In this document: piece after piece, positions 36,700 through 47,597 of the stretch
How the letters are laid out: each line of letters starts with the position of its first letter
How positions within the stretch are numbered: position 1 is the first letter of the stretch
NCBI GenBank assembly: GCA_035578155.1
Contig: JAPWDM010000044.1
Location: forward strand, 1,452,001-1,516,000
DNA: 64,000 nucleotides
Direction of reading: 5' to 3'
DNA from: Brachynemurus nebulosus
Lineage: Eukaryota > Arthropoda > Insecta > Neuroptera > Myrmeleontidae
The notes under the pieces: generated by a model
The model's database searches: none
The model's input: the letters and a program-made list of their open reading frames with translations, nothing else
What the model was told of the DNA's origin: nothing
Program-made: the position numbers and the translations under genes

Positions 36700-37455
36700 A
36701 TAATGCGTGTCCGGCACGCAGTTTTCAAATTTTCCCATATCGATTAATAAACGATAAATTTTTTTCTTTTTATTTTTAAATAAGAGCACTCAGCAACTAA
36801 GGCTATATGTGCTGTGATACAAAATATAATATAAATCTTGCCTTATGATAAATTTTTGTTATCTAAATAAATAAAACGTTTAAATTGATATTTCACTTCC
36901 AGTTTTATCGAGATAATAGAAAAACCTTAGGTGTAAATATATTATGCTGCACAAGGTCGAAGATTTATTTAAAAATTTCTTATATTCTTAAGGTTATTGT
37001 GGTAGCCACCTACAGTGACTTCTGTTATTTAATAAGATACACATACATAATATAATTATTTAAAGAAAATAAACTTGATATAATTAATTTTAATTGAAAA
37101 TTATCAGTAAAAATATATGATGTCATTATAAAATCAGCTTCTACCACTTTATCTAGATTTCTGATCAATTTCTTTTTAAATTTTTCGCCAAAGGCAAGAT
37201 TGAGTGACCTAAATAAAAATAGGTTTTTAATGTTATCCATGGTCCACAAACTTTTCTTTTTCAAAATTCTAATAAGAAAGATTTTTTCCATGTGATACAA
37301 ACTCCTTAACGCACACTGTATATCCTACTCATGTTTCTTAAGCCTAGAATTTCTGAACACCAAAATTACTTATTCATATCCAATATGTCGTTTTACCTTA
37401 GAATCATTTTGCAGTTTAATTATCAGTATAGATATAAGAATACATCCGATTACAG
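36700..37455. other. Gene-free AT-rich stretch
   Basis: No supported feature; the 91-codon minus-strand frame at 37025-37300 is Ile/Lys-rich and shows no domain. Confidence 0.45.
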
Positions 37456-37459
37456 TTAA

Positions 37460-39046
37460 GGGGGACCACTAGTGTGACCGTCTGAAAAAAAGGTGATTTT
37501 TGGGAATTTTTTTAAAGAAAACTACTGTATGGAATGTTTTAATATTTTAAGGATATATTCGTTGATATATAATAAATTCATAATAAAATTTTTGGACCAA
37601 AAAATTGAAAATTCAGTGAGTTATTCGCGATGTCCCAAGGCTCAAAAAAGAGATCTCCCACTGCTGTAGTGATAGCGACCTTCACAGTGCCTGAAATCAA
37701 AAGAACCAAAAAGCCTATTAAACTAGAAGGTATTGTCCGTGCCGTGAACCTCAATCGGGAAAAAAAAGTTGAAATTTAACAAAATGGCGAAGTTTTTTAA
37801 GAAAATTTTCAAATTTTGCGCGAAAATTTTATGATTTTTGGCCTGCAAAAATTACATTTTTTATTCGATCGGAAAACTGTAGGTTCATGGCACGAAGAAA
37901 CATATTTATAAAAGAAGCAGCAATAAAAATCAAACCGATCGAATGATTTGTTTTCGAGTTATAACTGCAGCAAATTTGAAAAATGTATTTTTTTTTTTAA
38001 TTTACCTTTTAGTTTTAATTACTGAGAATATTTACTAACATTATACAATATCTAATAACACTAAATTTTATCTATACATTAATTTTAGAATAGACATAAA
38101 ATTTTTAAAAAAGAGATTCTTGTAGGGATTGCCGAGTCGAGAACATTTGTGCAAAATGTTAACTCCCGGAAATGTTTTTTTATATCATGAATAGCGTTTT
38201 TTTACCTTTCACCGCTTACGTAGCGAAAACGGTGATAGATACATTAAAAAGTATTAAGACCTTTCTTGTAGAGAATCGAATTTTCTACAAAAAAGTCCGC
38301 GAGAGCACCTGTCTATCTTATACAGATGAAAAGATACAGCGCTCCAAACGCGCACTCAAAAATCCACTTTTTCTAGCGTTCCGGCAGGGTGTGCCGTCCG
38401 GAACCTTACCGGGACGCTAGAAAAAGTGAATTTTTGAGTGCGCGCTTGGAGCGCTGTATCTTTTCACCTATACAAGATAGACAAGTGCTCTCACTGACTT
38501 TTTAATGTATCTATCACCGTTTTCGCTACGTAAGCGGTGAAAGGTCAAAAAACGCTATTTATGAATTTTCAATATTGTTTAAACAATATAAAAAAAACCA
38601 TTTTCGGGAGTTCACATTTTGCACAAATGTTCTCCTCGGTAATCCCTACAAGAATCTCTTTTTGAAAATTTTTTATATCTATTCCAAAATTAATGTTTAG
38701 TGAGATAGGGCTTAAAATTAGTGCTATTGGACTATAAAATTATTTACGGTGTACTCACTATAACCGTCATAGTAAAACTAGATGAGTCGTTTAAATGTGC
38801 CAGAATCTAGCTTTTCCACAACATGTGACTGGCAGCCACGTCCAGAAACTCCCGAACTATCAAACTTCGTACATTTCTCAATACCTTAAAGTTAACAATG
38901 AAAATCAAAGTCCGCTCTTCGGATGCCTGTTATTCGAAAACTATTTGAGATATTCATTTTAGTATGTTGTTTTCGAAGGTATAGACTATCGAAACATGCA
39001 AAAAAAATTTTCAAATTTCTAAAAAAAGTCACACTAGTGGTCCCTC
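37460..39046. mobile_element. TTAA-flanked foldback element, 1.6 kb
   Basis: TIR GGGGGACCACTAGTGTGAC (right end GAGGGACCACTAGTGTGAC read inward) with TTAA on both sides (37456-37459, 39047-39050). The central 600 bp (about 38100-38700) is a long palindrome. The arms share GAGATTCTTGTAGGGATT, TTTCACCGCTTACGTAGCGA, AGATACAGCGCTCCAA and CTTTTTCTAGCG; the centre is near 38395-38405. TTAA duplication suggests piggyBac-type mobilisation; the size of the palindrome is unusual. Confidence 0.88.
37630..37779 (+). CDS. Small ORF (49 codons) in the TTAA foldback element
   Basis: ATG at 37630 opens MSQGSKKRSPTAVVIATFTV, continues with a Lys-rich stretch and stops at 37777. Composition is less biased than surrounding frames, but I recognise no family and it may be chance. 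Confidence 0.2.
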   Translation: MSQGSKKRSPTAVVIATFTVPEIKRTKKPIKLEGIVRAVNLNREKKVEI

Positions 39047-39050
39047 TTAA

Positions 39051-39160
39051 AGTACGTTAGAGCACTATTCACTTACCACACTTCAATACCATGATAGTTG
39101 GTACTTAGAGTACGTTAGAGCACTATTCAGTTACCACGCTTCAATACCATGATCATTTTG
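39051..39160. repeat. ~60 bp tandem duplication next to the foldback
   Basis: AGTACGTTAGAGCACTATTC and the following ~25 bp occur at 39051 and 39111. The repeat starts at the TTAA site. Confidence 0.9.
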
Positions 39161-39452
39161 GACAACCCTATTCTAAACGAAACGTTTCAACCATATGATT
39201 TCAATACGTCACTGCGTATTGTTCAACTCATGCGCGATCGTTTTTGAGTTTCATTACCATTTTCAGTCTAAGTACTTGTCGGTGGTCATTACTAAAAAAC
39301 ATAATGAAAACTAAGTAAAAATATAGTACTAATTAAAAACAATCAAGTAAAAAACATCTTTCTACTAATGACAAATACAATGTAATTGTGTATGTTTGTT
39401 AATGTGACTTTAGTGTATTATTTTTTTTTTTAAATATATGCATATTTGACAT

Positions 39453-39950
39453 TTACTGCGTTGAATGATTTTTTAGAAACTTCTGCGCATTTTTACACAC
39501 TGTTTGATAACATGTCAAATTTGACACATCAGTTTGATTATTACAATGTGTTTTTTGGGTGTTTATCCATAAACCTTCCAAAATTAATCTTTTTCGGTAA
39601 ACTTTTTCAAATTGTAGCACTTTGGTGTCATCAAAAACAAAACGGTGGTCGTTTTCATTTGAATGTTGTGCTAAACCAGTTTTGAAATTGCCCCTTTTCA
39701 GATCCCACCGATGTTGTTTTAGCCAATGTTCAAGCATTTTCGAAGTCTGGCCGATGTCAAAGGCTTCGCACGAACCACAAGGAACTGAGTAAATTAAATT
39801 ATCTCTCTTTTCAACTGGTATGGTTGGTTTCAGGTTTGAATGGAAAAAGTTTTTAACGGTGAAAGAATAGTTAAACACCGGTCGTATGCCATTGGATTGG
39901 AGAAGCGTAGATACAGGAGCAATCCGTTGTCCTAAGTTTTATTTTATTGA
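39453..39950 (-). pseudogene. GIY-YIG fragment of a second Penelope-like lineage
   Basis: The minus-strand frame reads LIYSVPCGSCEAFDIGQTSK, then HRWDLKRGNFKTGLAQHSNENDH and LILEGLWINTQK. This is the pattern of a Penelope GIY-YIG endonuclease: the I-Y-x-V-P-C..C block, then a G-Q-T motif in which the expected Y is D. The open frame extends upstream to about 39945 (RIAPVSTLLQSNGIRPV). The sequence is clearly different from the copies at 22 and 42 kb. No RT remains. Confidence 0.72.
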
Positions 39951-39959
39951 TAAGGCCTG

Positions 39960-41190
39960 AGGAGGGGGATGTTTTTAAAAAAAACCCGAACCGTACGTCG
40001 CACTGAATAAAAATAATTTTCCAAATTACAACTGGTGATTATTTCCCAAAAATCTTTTCCTTAATATACAACATCACCAAAAACCCTTTATAAAAAATTA
40101 TTATTTTTATGTAACACAAATATGATCATGAACATTTATTATAAATTACAAAAATATATTAAAATTTATGCGTGCGACTTGTTTCCAAAAAATATCCTGT
40201 TTTATTTTAACAAAAGGCAAACTCTATAGATTCCAAAAATTCAGACATGGCCTACATTAAAACTATATCTCGCTACACATGAGTCGTGACATGTCATCCA
40301 TTTTGTATCCAAAACCGAGCGGGAAGCTTCGAAATTAATTATAACATGTTTGAGTAAATATTTTTGAGTACATAATTATTGTCAATATGTTATGAATTAA
40401 TGAACAATTAAAAATTTTTAATTTAATTATTGTTTCTAACTAAATGGTTTTTGTTAACATTTAGTTTATTTCCAATGTATTTCACGAAAACTTTGGATAG
40501 AAAATGCCGGAACCAATCAGCGTTCAGCACACATGTCACCACTCTATTTATTATAGGCACTCTATTCATTTACCATTGACAACGACATCTCTTCTTGTTA
40601 TGAGAAACTATCTTTGGACTTTGACGTCATACACGCCAGTAAATATTTTCATCACATCAACCGCCAATTCCAAACTCATAATTTTCAATTAAAAAGATAA
40701 AATATTTATAGATTTTTTTAAAATAATTTAAATAGTTAATCATTATCCTCGAATTATACTCTATGTTATTCACATTCACAATATTTCATTACCAATAACT
40801 ACATCGTCAAATACCCAATTTTAATTAACCACAGAATTTTCGTAACTATGTGAATATATTCTGATTCTGTTTTTTTCACACCCTATACAAAAATTTTTAC
40901 CTTTGACAATTTTTAAACCTTTTCTGAAATGTTACGTTTGGGTCTGCTGTTTTTGAAAATGACTGTTAATACGGTCGAAATTAGTCAAACTTGACTTTTA
41001 TTGATTTGCAATTTTATTTCTTTTTGTTTTTTGAATTTATTATGTGGTGATTTTTATCACTTGTAATTTGCGGGTTTGTCGTCATTTTTGAACTTTTGTT
41101 CCTTATTATTGTAATTTTCCCGCAGTTGGTTTTGATTTGTTTAATTACTATGATAGTTAAATCACTATATTGAGCCGTACTGTGGGCTGG
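39960..41190. other. Gene-free stretch
   Basis: No supported coding or repeat feature. ATGATAGTT at 41150-41158 may be one half of a target duplication for the Penelope pair (see findings). Confidence 0.45.
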
Positions 41191-41256
41191 ATTATACATA
41201 ATAATAAAACTTTTTCCCTTAAGAACCCACAAAAAATAAAAATATAAAAAAATATT

Positions 41257-41300
41257 CGCTAGACCGGTTTCGACTACTTTTGTAGTGCTCTTCAGTAGCA
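41257..41300 (-). ncRNA. Hammerhead-ribozyme-like motif, Penelope copy 2
   Basis: Minus strand: TGCTA, CTGAAGAG, bulged C, ACTAC-AAAA-GTAGT, CGAAA, ACCGGT-type minimal stem III, C, TAGCG. Here the core reads CTGAAGAG...CGAAAC, with the G-C closing pair of stem II as in canonical hammerheads. Activity is not tested. Confidence 0.65.
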
Positions 41301-41765
41301 TAAACAATAAGTAACCATAAATATAAAAAATCAGAAATATCATAAAACTAAAAAATATAAATATAGGAAATCAGAAATATCAGAAATATAAAAATATAAT
41401 AAAATAAAGGATTAGGAAAAAATATTTTCCTTCCTTAAAAATACCTAAATAAATATAAAAATAATAATACTAATAAATAACCAATAAATATAAAAAATAA
41501 AAAAAAATAGAAGTAGAAATATATAGATATGAAAAAAATAAAAACAGCAATAAAATAGAAATAAAATATATATGAAAGAAAACAATAATAATAAAATGAA
41601 ATTAAAATGAAATAAAGGTAGAAATATATAAAAATAAAAAAACAGCAATGAAAATGAAAATAAATATAATAGTAAAAATATGTAAATCTAAAAATAAAAA
41701 CAGCAATAAAAATAAAAATAAAATAAAAATACCATATCCAGAACAAACCAGATCTCCTCCTGATT

Positions 41766-43840
41766 TCAAACCGCCCAAAAACAGTTGAACCTCAAATACA
41801 CAATATTTGTATAAATGTCACTTTGGATGATAGCAGTGAGTTTTAAACAAATGTCAGATATTGTGAAATGGAGGCCTGCTTTATACGATTTCTCGTCAAA
41901 ATTCTCGTGTTTAGAAACCGACACTGATTTTTTGCCATAGAAAGTTAAAGACGTTCTTAGAACCGGTTCTTTCACTTCAGGCGTTGTACTGTCCTTAATC
42001 GACTTTCGCCATTTTACCTTCCTTAACAATTGGTCGATTAACCTAGACGAATATCCATTAATGACAGCCACGCGTCGGATATATTTCAATTCCTTGTCCT
42101 AACTGGATTGAGATAATGGAAAAGTGATTAACCTGTTAATCACGAAATTGAAAGCCGCCATTTTCTGATTCCAATAGCAAAAAGAGTCACTTGGGATAAA
42201 TCTCTCAATATTAGTCGGCTTGCGATAAATATCGAACGACAAAGCGTAATTATCCCTTGTGATCTCAATATCTAGAAAAGGCAGCCTACAATCTCTCTCA
42301 TATTCAACTGTAAAACTGATATTGGATTCCAACTCATTCATGAACTGCAAAAGATTTTCCACACTGGTCTTCTCTGTATCTAATATTACAAAAATGTCGT
42401 CTACGTATCTGTACCAGTGCTCTGGAAAATATTCCGCCGTTTGTTTGGCAATAGTCTCCAACTTTGACATGAATAAGTTGGCAATAAAAGTGCTGAGTGG
42501 GTTACCCATGCTGGTACCATGAACTTGTTTATAAAATTTTCCATTGAACTGAAAATAAGTCTGTTTCATGCATAATGTGGTTAATAAAAGATATTCTTCT
42601 ATTTCCATCTTAGACACCTTATTTTCCGCCAACCACTCCTCCAAGTATCGCAACGTTTTATTTATTGGGACACTAGGGAAGAGAGCTGTTACGTCAAATG
42701 AAACCAACTTATCTCCGTTTGATAATTTAACATTTTTAATTTTGTCAATTAACTCAACGGAATTCTTGACACTACAGCCGATCGGCTGCTTATATTTACT
42801 GAATTCTGTAACCAACCACCTGGCGATTTTATACGTCGGTGAATTGATTCCAGAAACGAAGAGCCGCATACCATTTCCTTCCTTGTGTATTTTTGGCAAA
42901 CCGTGAAGCCTAGACGTGGTAGGGTTAAACGATTGCAATTTTAGACGGTCTCTACTCTCAATTAATGCGGTGCATTTCTGTAGTGCATCTTTCACTTCTT
43001 TGATATTTCTTTGCGGTGGATCGTTCTGAACGCGCTCATATGGTCCATTATTCAATAAACTTTCCATACTGCTGAAATAATCCTCCTTGTCTAAAATTAC
43101 AACCGCGTTACCTTTGTCAGCTTTGGTGATGGTAACTTCTTTTTCTTTTATGGATTTTACTGATTTGTGATACGACGCATGACTATTAGACGCTTTATCT
43201 TCGGCCTCCAAGATAGGTAATACATTTCTCCTTATCTGATGTTTCACACTTTCTGGGGCTTTTTTGATAGTCGTTTCAATGTTAGCGACGATATCGATGA
43301 TTGGCGCAACTAAAGGTTTCAGAGAAAAATTGAGTCCTTTATTTAATAGCTGCAATTCATTCTCCGAAAATTCTTTAGAGGAAATATTACGAACTATGTT
43401 TATGTCATTACCAACGCCTTTTGAAGAAAACACAGGCTTGTTAGCTGACCTTAAACGACCATTACTTCGGTTGTAGCTCTTTCTCCCACCATTCTGTTTC
43501 AACATAGATCTTGGTATGGAAGTCAGAGCTGACAACTTTTTCTGGAGTTTGTCATATTTCTGCGTCATTTTGTGATCTATTATTTCATTGATCCGGCGAA
43601 ACCAAGTAATCCAATTTTTAAATTCCGCTTCGGTGAGATTTTTTATTAATCTAATATGTAGATTATATTTTTCTATTTCTACTCTGCTACGAAGGGAGTG
43701 CAATTGACTTTTCTCCAAATTTAACCATTTTCGTTTAGCATGTTCAATGGCCGTACGGGCACATGGACTGTTAGACTTACTGGTGATACTTATAAATTTT
43801 GGGAAATACCCCAGCTTTCGAGCAGTTGGTAAGAAAAGAA
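41766..43840 (-). pseudogene. Penelope reverse transcriptase, endonuclease deleted
   Basis: The longest open piece is 42099-43718, but the frame is open further upstream to about 43848 (LPTARKLGYFPKFISITSK), so the ATG at 43718 is internal. RT motifs are LVSFDVTALFPSVP (motif A with catalytic Asp), HGTSMGNPLSTFIANLF (motif B) and WYRYVDDIFVILD (motif C), followed by LPFLDIEITRDN and SFDIYRKPTN. A stop replaces a Tyr codon at about 42099. The frame then continues to GKKSVSVSK and jumps directly to HENFDEKSYK. Relative to copy 1 about 480 bp (22600-23080) are absent, removing the whole GIY-YIG domain. RT catalytic residues are intact, but the copy cannot make a full protein. Confidence 0.92.
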
Positions 43841-44156
43841 ATATTTATTGGTTATTTATTATTATTATTATTATTTTTATATTTATTTAGGTATTTTTGA
43901 CGAAGGAAAATATTTTTTCCTAATCCTTTATTTTATTATATTTACATTTCTGATATTTCTGATTTCCTATATTTATATTTTCTAGTTTTATGATATTTCT
44001 GATTTTTTATATTTATGGTTGCTTATGGTTTATGCTATTGAAGAGCACTACAAAAGTAGTCGAAACCGGTCTAGCAAATATTTTTTATATTTTTATTTTT
44101 TGTGGGTCCTTAAGGGGAAAACATTACTAGGGAAAACATTTTTATTATTATGTACC
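43841..44156 (+). mobile_element. Penelope-like element copy 3 (3' end only)
   Basis: Starts within the T-rich 3' region and ends TTTTTATTATTATG, in the opposite orientation to copy 2. It may be part of the same insertion event as copy 2. Confidence 0.85.
44033..44076 (+). ncRNA. Hammerhead-like motif, Penelope copy 3 (core mutated)
   Basis: Same layout as the other two copies, but the core reads TTGAAGA. The essential first C is T, which in known hammerheads abolishes cleavage. Confidence 0.55.
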
Positions 44157-44333
44157 ATGATAGTTATTTTAAATCCATCAGGAACCTATATTCGACAATG
44201 AGAGGTCCAGATCTATCCTTCTACGATTTCGATCAGATTTTGTCTACTAGTAGAACATCATATTCATAATAATATAAAGAATTTACAAGATTAAGATCCA
44301 CCTTCCAAAAACATAGGAGATACGTAGTGTATA

Positions 44334-45475
44334 AGGTGGGTGGACCATGGAAGGCCATGCTCCTTAGGAGGCCAACTATTCAAAAGTCGTAGTTATTGAC
44401 ATGTAGAGACATATTCCTTCTACATACACTAAGATCCATCAAACTCAAGACCACAGACGCGGTGACGAGTCGCTCGCGCCGCTATTACGACAGTGCGATC
44501 TCACGCTTCGTAGACTTCGATCGTCAACGTTACAGTTGTTATTCGCGCGCACAACAAAACGTAATTTTTTAGTTAAATAACCAATTATTATCTCATATTT
44601 TTGTACTGTGAATTGTCGTATAAGGATATGTTTATGGTACTAAAGAAAAAAAAATAGTTTTGCCTCGATTTAAGTTAAAATATTGGTAGTGTTCCTAGAG
44701 AAGCCGGTGGTTCCTTATAAGGCCAATCAAAAATTTGACGGTTGGCATTGCTAGGGTACATGGGCGTTACAAGGTACATCTACAAACCATGAACATGTGA
44801 ACACTTACTTTTTAGTTACAAATACTTACCGTTACAATTAAAACAATGTTTTATATTTATAAAATTTTTGTTTATAAGGGTTATTATCAAATAATATCAA
44901 AAAGTCATAGATAATTGCTAGTTTGGCCTTCTTAGGAACATTGCAGCCTTACAAAGAACAGACCCATAAGAAGGCCATTTTAGGTAAAAGAAAAGTTTTT
45001 AATTTCATTATAAAACGCGTTGGCAAGTTATTTGATATCAATATAATGCCCATTCCTACTATTTTTAGATAATTTCCATTAATATATTCTTAGTTATACG
45101 ATGGTATTCAAGTAATGTTCGTTAAGTTTTTTTATAGATGATAAAAATATATTGAGTATTTAATGTTTCGCTCAAATGAAAGAGCTTATTATGTAGTTTT
45201 AGTAAAAGCGGATATATTAATTGTTACAACTCTATTTTTGACTGATGTATAATATTGGCCTTGTTTGGAGCCGTGTTCCTTGCAAGGCCATTTGGAAGAG
45301 CTAAAGAAAACTTAAGTTTGATAAATAGTGATTAAAGCTAGGTTAAAAAAGTGATTTATATGGTACACAATAAAACAAAGTATTACTTAATAATTTGTTT
45401 CCTTCATTTATCCAGTAAATAAACGAATAAAAAAAAGTTTACTCGTTAGAGTGGCCTTCCATGGTCCACTCACCT
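44334..45475. mobile_element. TA-flanked element with repeated GGCC motifs
   Basis: TIR AGGTGGGTGGACCATGG, and AGGTGAGTGGACCATGG read inward from the right, flanked by TA (44332-44333, 45476-45477). The next bases (AAGGCCA) are shared too. Motifs of the form TCCTTANRAGGCC occur several times in both orientations (near 44371, 44713, 44925, 44965, 45275). 1142 bp, no ORF. Confidence 0.85.
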
Positions 45476-45504
45476 TAGGTATACAAGTTATTTAGTGAAG
45501 CCTG

Positions 45505-45580
45505 CCGAATTTGCGGACATACTGCTAATGGTTAGAATGATGTATGGGCGGTGCGGTCCTAGGTTCGAATCTCCTGGGAT
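45505..45580 (+). repeat. tRNA-like / SINE-like sequence with B box
   Basis: GGTTCGAATCTCC at about 45563 is a good B box, preceded about 40 bases upstream by TGCTAATGGTTAG, a weak A-box-like string. A T-rich run follows. No full cloverleaf is evident. Confidence 0.4.
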
Positions 45581-45789
45581 GATTTTTTTCTTTTTTAAGT
45601 TGAATTTTCAATATCAATAGTCATAATAGGGTCGATGTAGAGGTGGATTTACATCTTATATGAGTTTAAATATTATGTGTTTATTGTATATTTTTAACTT
45701 TATTTAGAACAATACAAAAATGTGTATGTTTGCACATGTTGAATAATTTCGTGAATTTATTTACATAAAGTTTTTTTTTTTTAAATTCT

Positions 45790-45855
45790 TTAAAAATATT
45801 ACCGGCCCCTGGGAAAGTTTACTGTGAAAGTGGGTGAACTGTACAGTGTTAACTA
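45790..45855. repeat. Right-end fragment of a TTAA-type MITE
   Basis: CCGGCCCCTGGGAAAGTTTA followed by CTGTGAAAGTG...AGTGTTAA matches the right end of the element at 55753-56223. I could not find its left end. Confidence 0.55.
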
Positions 45856-45859
45856 ATTT

Positions 45860-46640
45860 ATTAAAAAATCAGCAGTCTTCATTTATTAGGCAACAATCAT
45901 ACTTATTTGCTTTCAAACTATATATGATGTTATTGAATAATAGCCTTCATATTTTTCGTTTCAAAAGTCATGACATCAAAATTGAAATTATTACTCTTAA
46001 ACAAAATATAATATTATAATTAAGTTGTGAATTCAGAGAAAATTAATTATAGCATTAAAAGCAAAAATTTGTATTGCCTTAAAGAAAACAAAATCGTGTA
46101 ATTATTGGAGTAAAGAAGTTGTTTTACGTGTGTTTATTCAAAAATTTCAATTAATATTTTTTGGAAATTATTTTAATTTCATTATTCAATTTTAATATAT
46201 TTTGTTAACAAAATTTTTATTGAATAAATACTTGTTTTTGATAAACAATAACAATGAGTTTGACATTTAACTAGTTATAAGTTTATAACAAACAGAAATG
46301 GTGATCAAATTTTTTTGCATTCACTTTTATTTATAATGACCGTCAAATTAAACTAGTTTTTTTTTATTCAATTGAACTCATTCTCTTTTTTAGCATTATT
46401 TATTTTATTTTATTTTTTTAATATTTTAATAATCTGAAACAATGTAACAAGGTATATACTTACATGCAATAAATAATAAAAAAAAAACAATTACAGCATA
46501 AAATTGTCAAAGTACATATATTGAAAATTTTTTATTTAAGTTTCTCCTTCTTAAATATACAAAGGTCAATAGATAAGTTTTGCAATACAGCCATATTTAT
46601 TAAAGCTTCTCAAAATAATTTCTGTCACAGATTATACACT
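45860..46640. other. Gene-free AT-rich stretch
   Basis: No supported feature. Confidence 0.45.
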
Positions 46641-46643
46641 GGC

Positions 46644-47338
46644 AGGCCGGCTTTACATTCATAATTTTAAAGGTTCTTTAACTAAAGTTACTTTTAATTT
46701 AAAGTCGGCTTTATTTCTAGCTCTGTTTTACAATGATTAGATCTGCTTACTTTTGTTAAAGGACTTTTAAGTGTTGCATGAATAAAACGAACTATGAATG
46801 ATCGTAGCCAATCTTAAATTTATAAGAAATAACTATAGAAACAAAAATGTTAACCTGTTTGAATTTTTAAAAAAATACATTTCATCCATTTCGCTACTGC
46901 CAGTGAGACTGGAATAGAAAACCACCACATTATTTCTTTTAAAAGAAATTTATACGTATCATAAGTACAATGGATTATAAAGGAAATCGCTCAGCTACTT
47001 TAACCCAAAAAGAAAGTTTGATATTAATTCAGGGCGTAAAAATAATAAAAATATTATTGAAAGTAAGCAAACAAATAAAATTTTTATTTTATTTATTTAA
47101 GGTACGAATATTTTAAAGAAAAATTACGCTTATAAACAAAATTCAATGATAATAATCAGCAATGACAAATGCAGACTTTAAGCAGTAAAAGTCGAGATAA
47201 TTTGTACTTGAGTTTAAAGTCGACTTTTACACTAACAGGGCTTTAAATCTGATTATAAAACAGTACCAAAAATAAAATCAGTTTTAAAGTTGGCTTTAGT
47301 GTTAAAGTCGGCTTTAAATGTGAATGTAAAACCGGCCG
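46644..47338. mobile_element. Harbinger-like MITE, family A (copy 2)
   Basis: Nearly full-length relative of 5468-6181 (AGGCCGGCTTTACATTCATA ... AATGTAAAACCGGCCG). Its flanks do not show the TAA duplication. Copy 3 abuts its right end. Confidence 0.88.
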
Positions 47339-47597
47339 AATTATTTCTTTTTAGAAGAAATTAGCAAAGAAATTTATAAATATCATAAGTACAATGAATC
47401 ATAAAGGAAATCGCTCAGCTTGTTTAACCCAAAATGAATGTTTGAAATTAAGTCAAGACGCAAAAATAATCAAAAATATTATGAAAATAAGAAAACAAAT
47501 AAAATTTTTATTTTATTTACTTAAGGTACGAATACTTTATAGAAAAATTATGCTTATAAACAAAATTCAATGATAATAATCAGCAATAGCAAATATG

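Larger units (their letters stand above)
41198..43840 (-). mobile_element. Penelope-like element copy 2
   Basis: Minus-strand copy with an almost complete RT and the standard T-rich (here A-rich) 3' region, ending at about 41198. At its 5' end it meets copy 3 head-to-head near 43840. Confidence 0.9.

Noticed and set aside
38172..38420. 82-codon ORF
   Set aside because: Lies inside the arm of the TTAA foldback palindrome; no domain, coding not supported.
42259..42906. Plus-strand ORFs of 87 and 112 codons
   Set aside because: Antisense to the Penelope reverse transcriptase.
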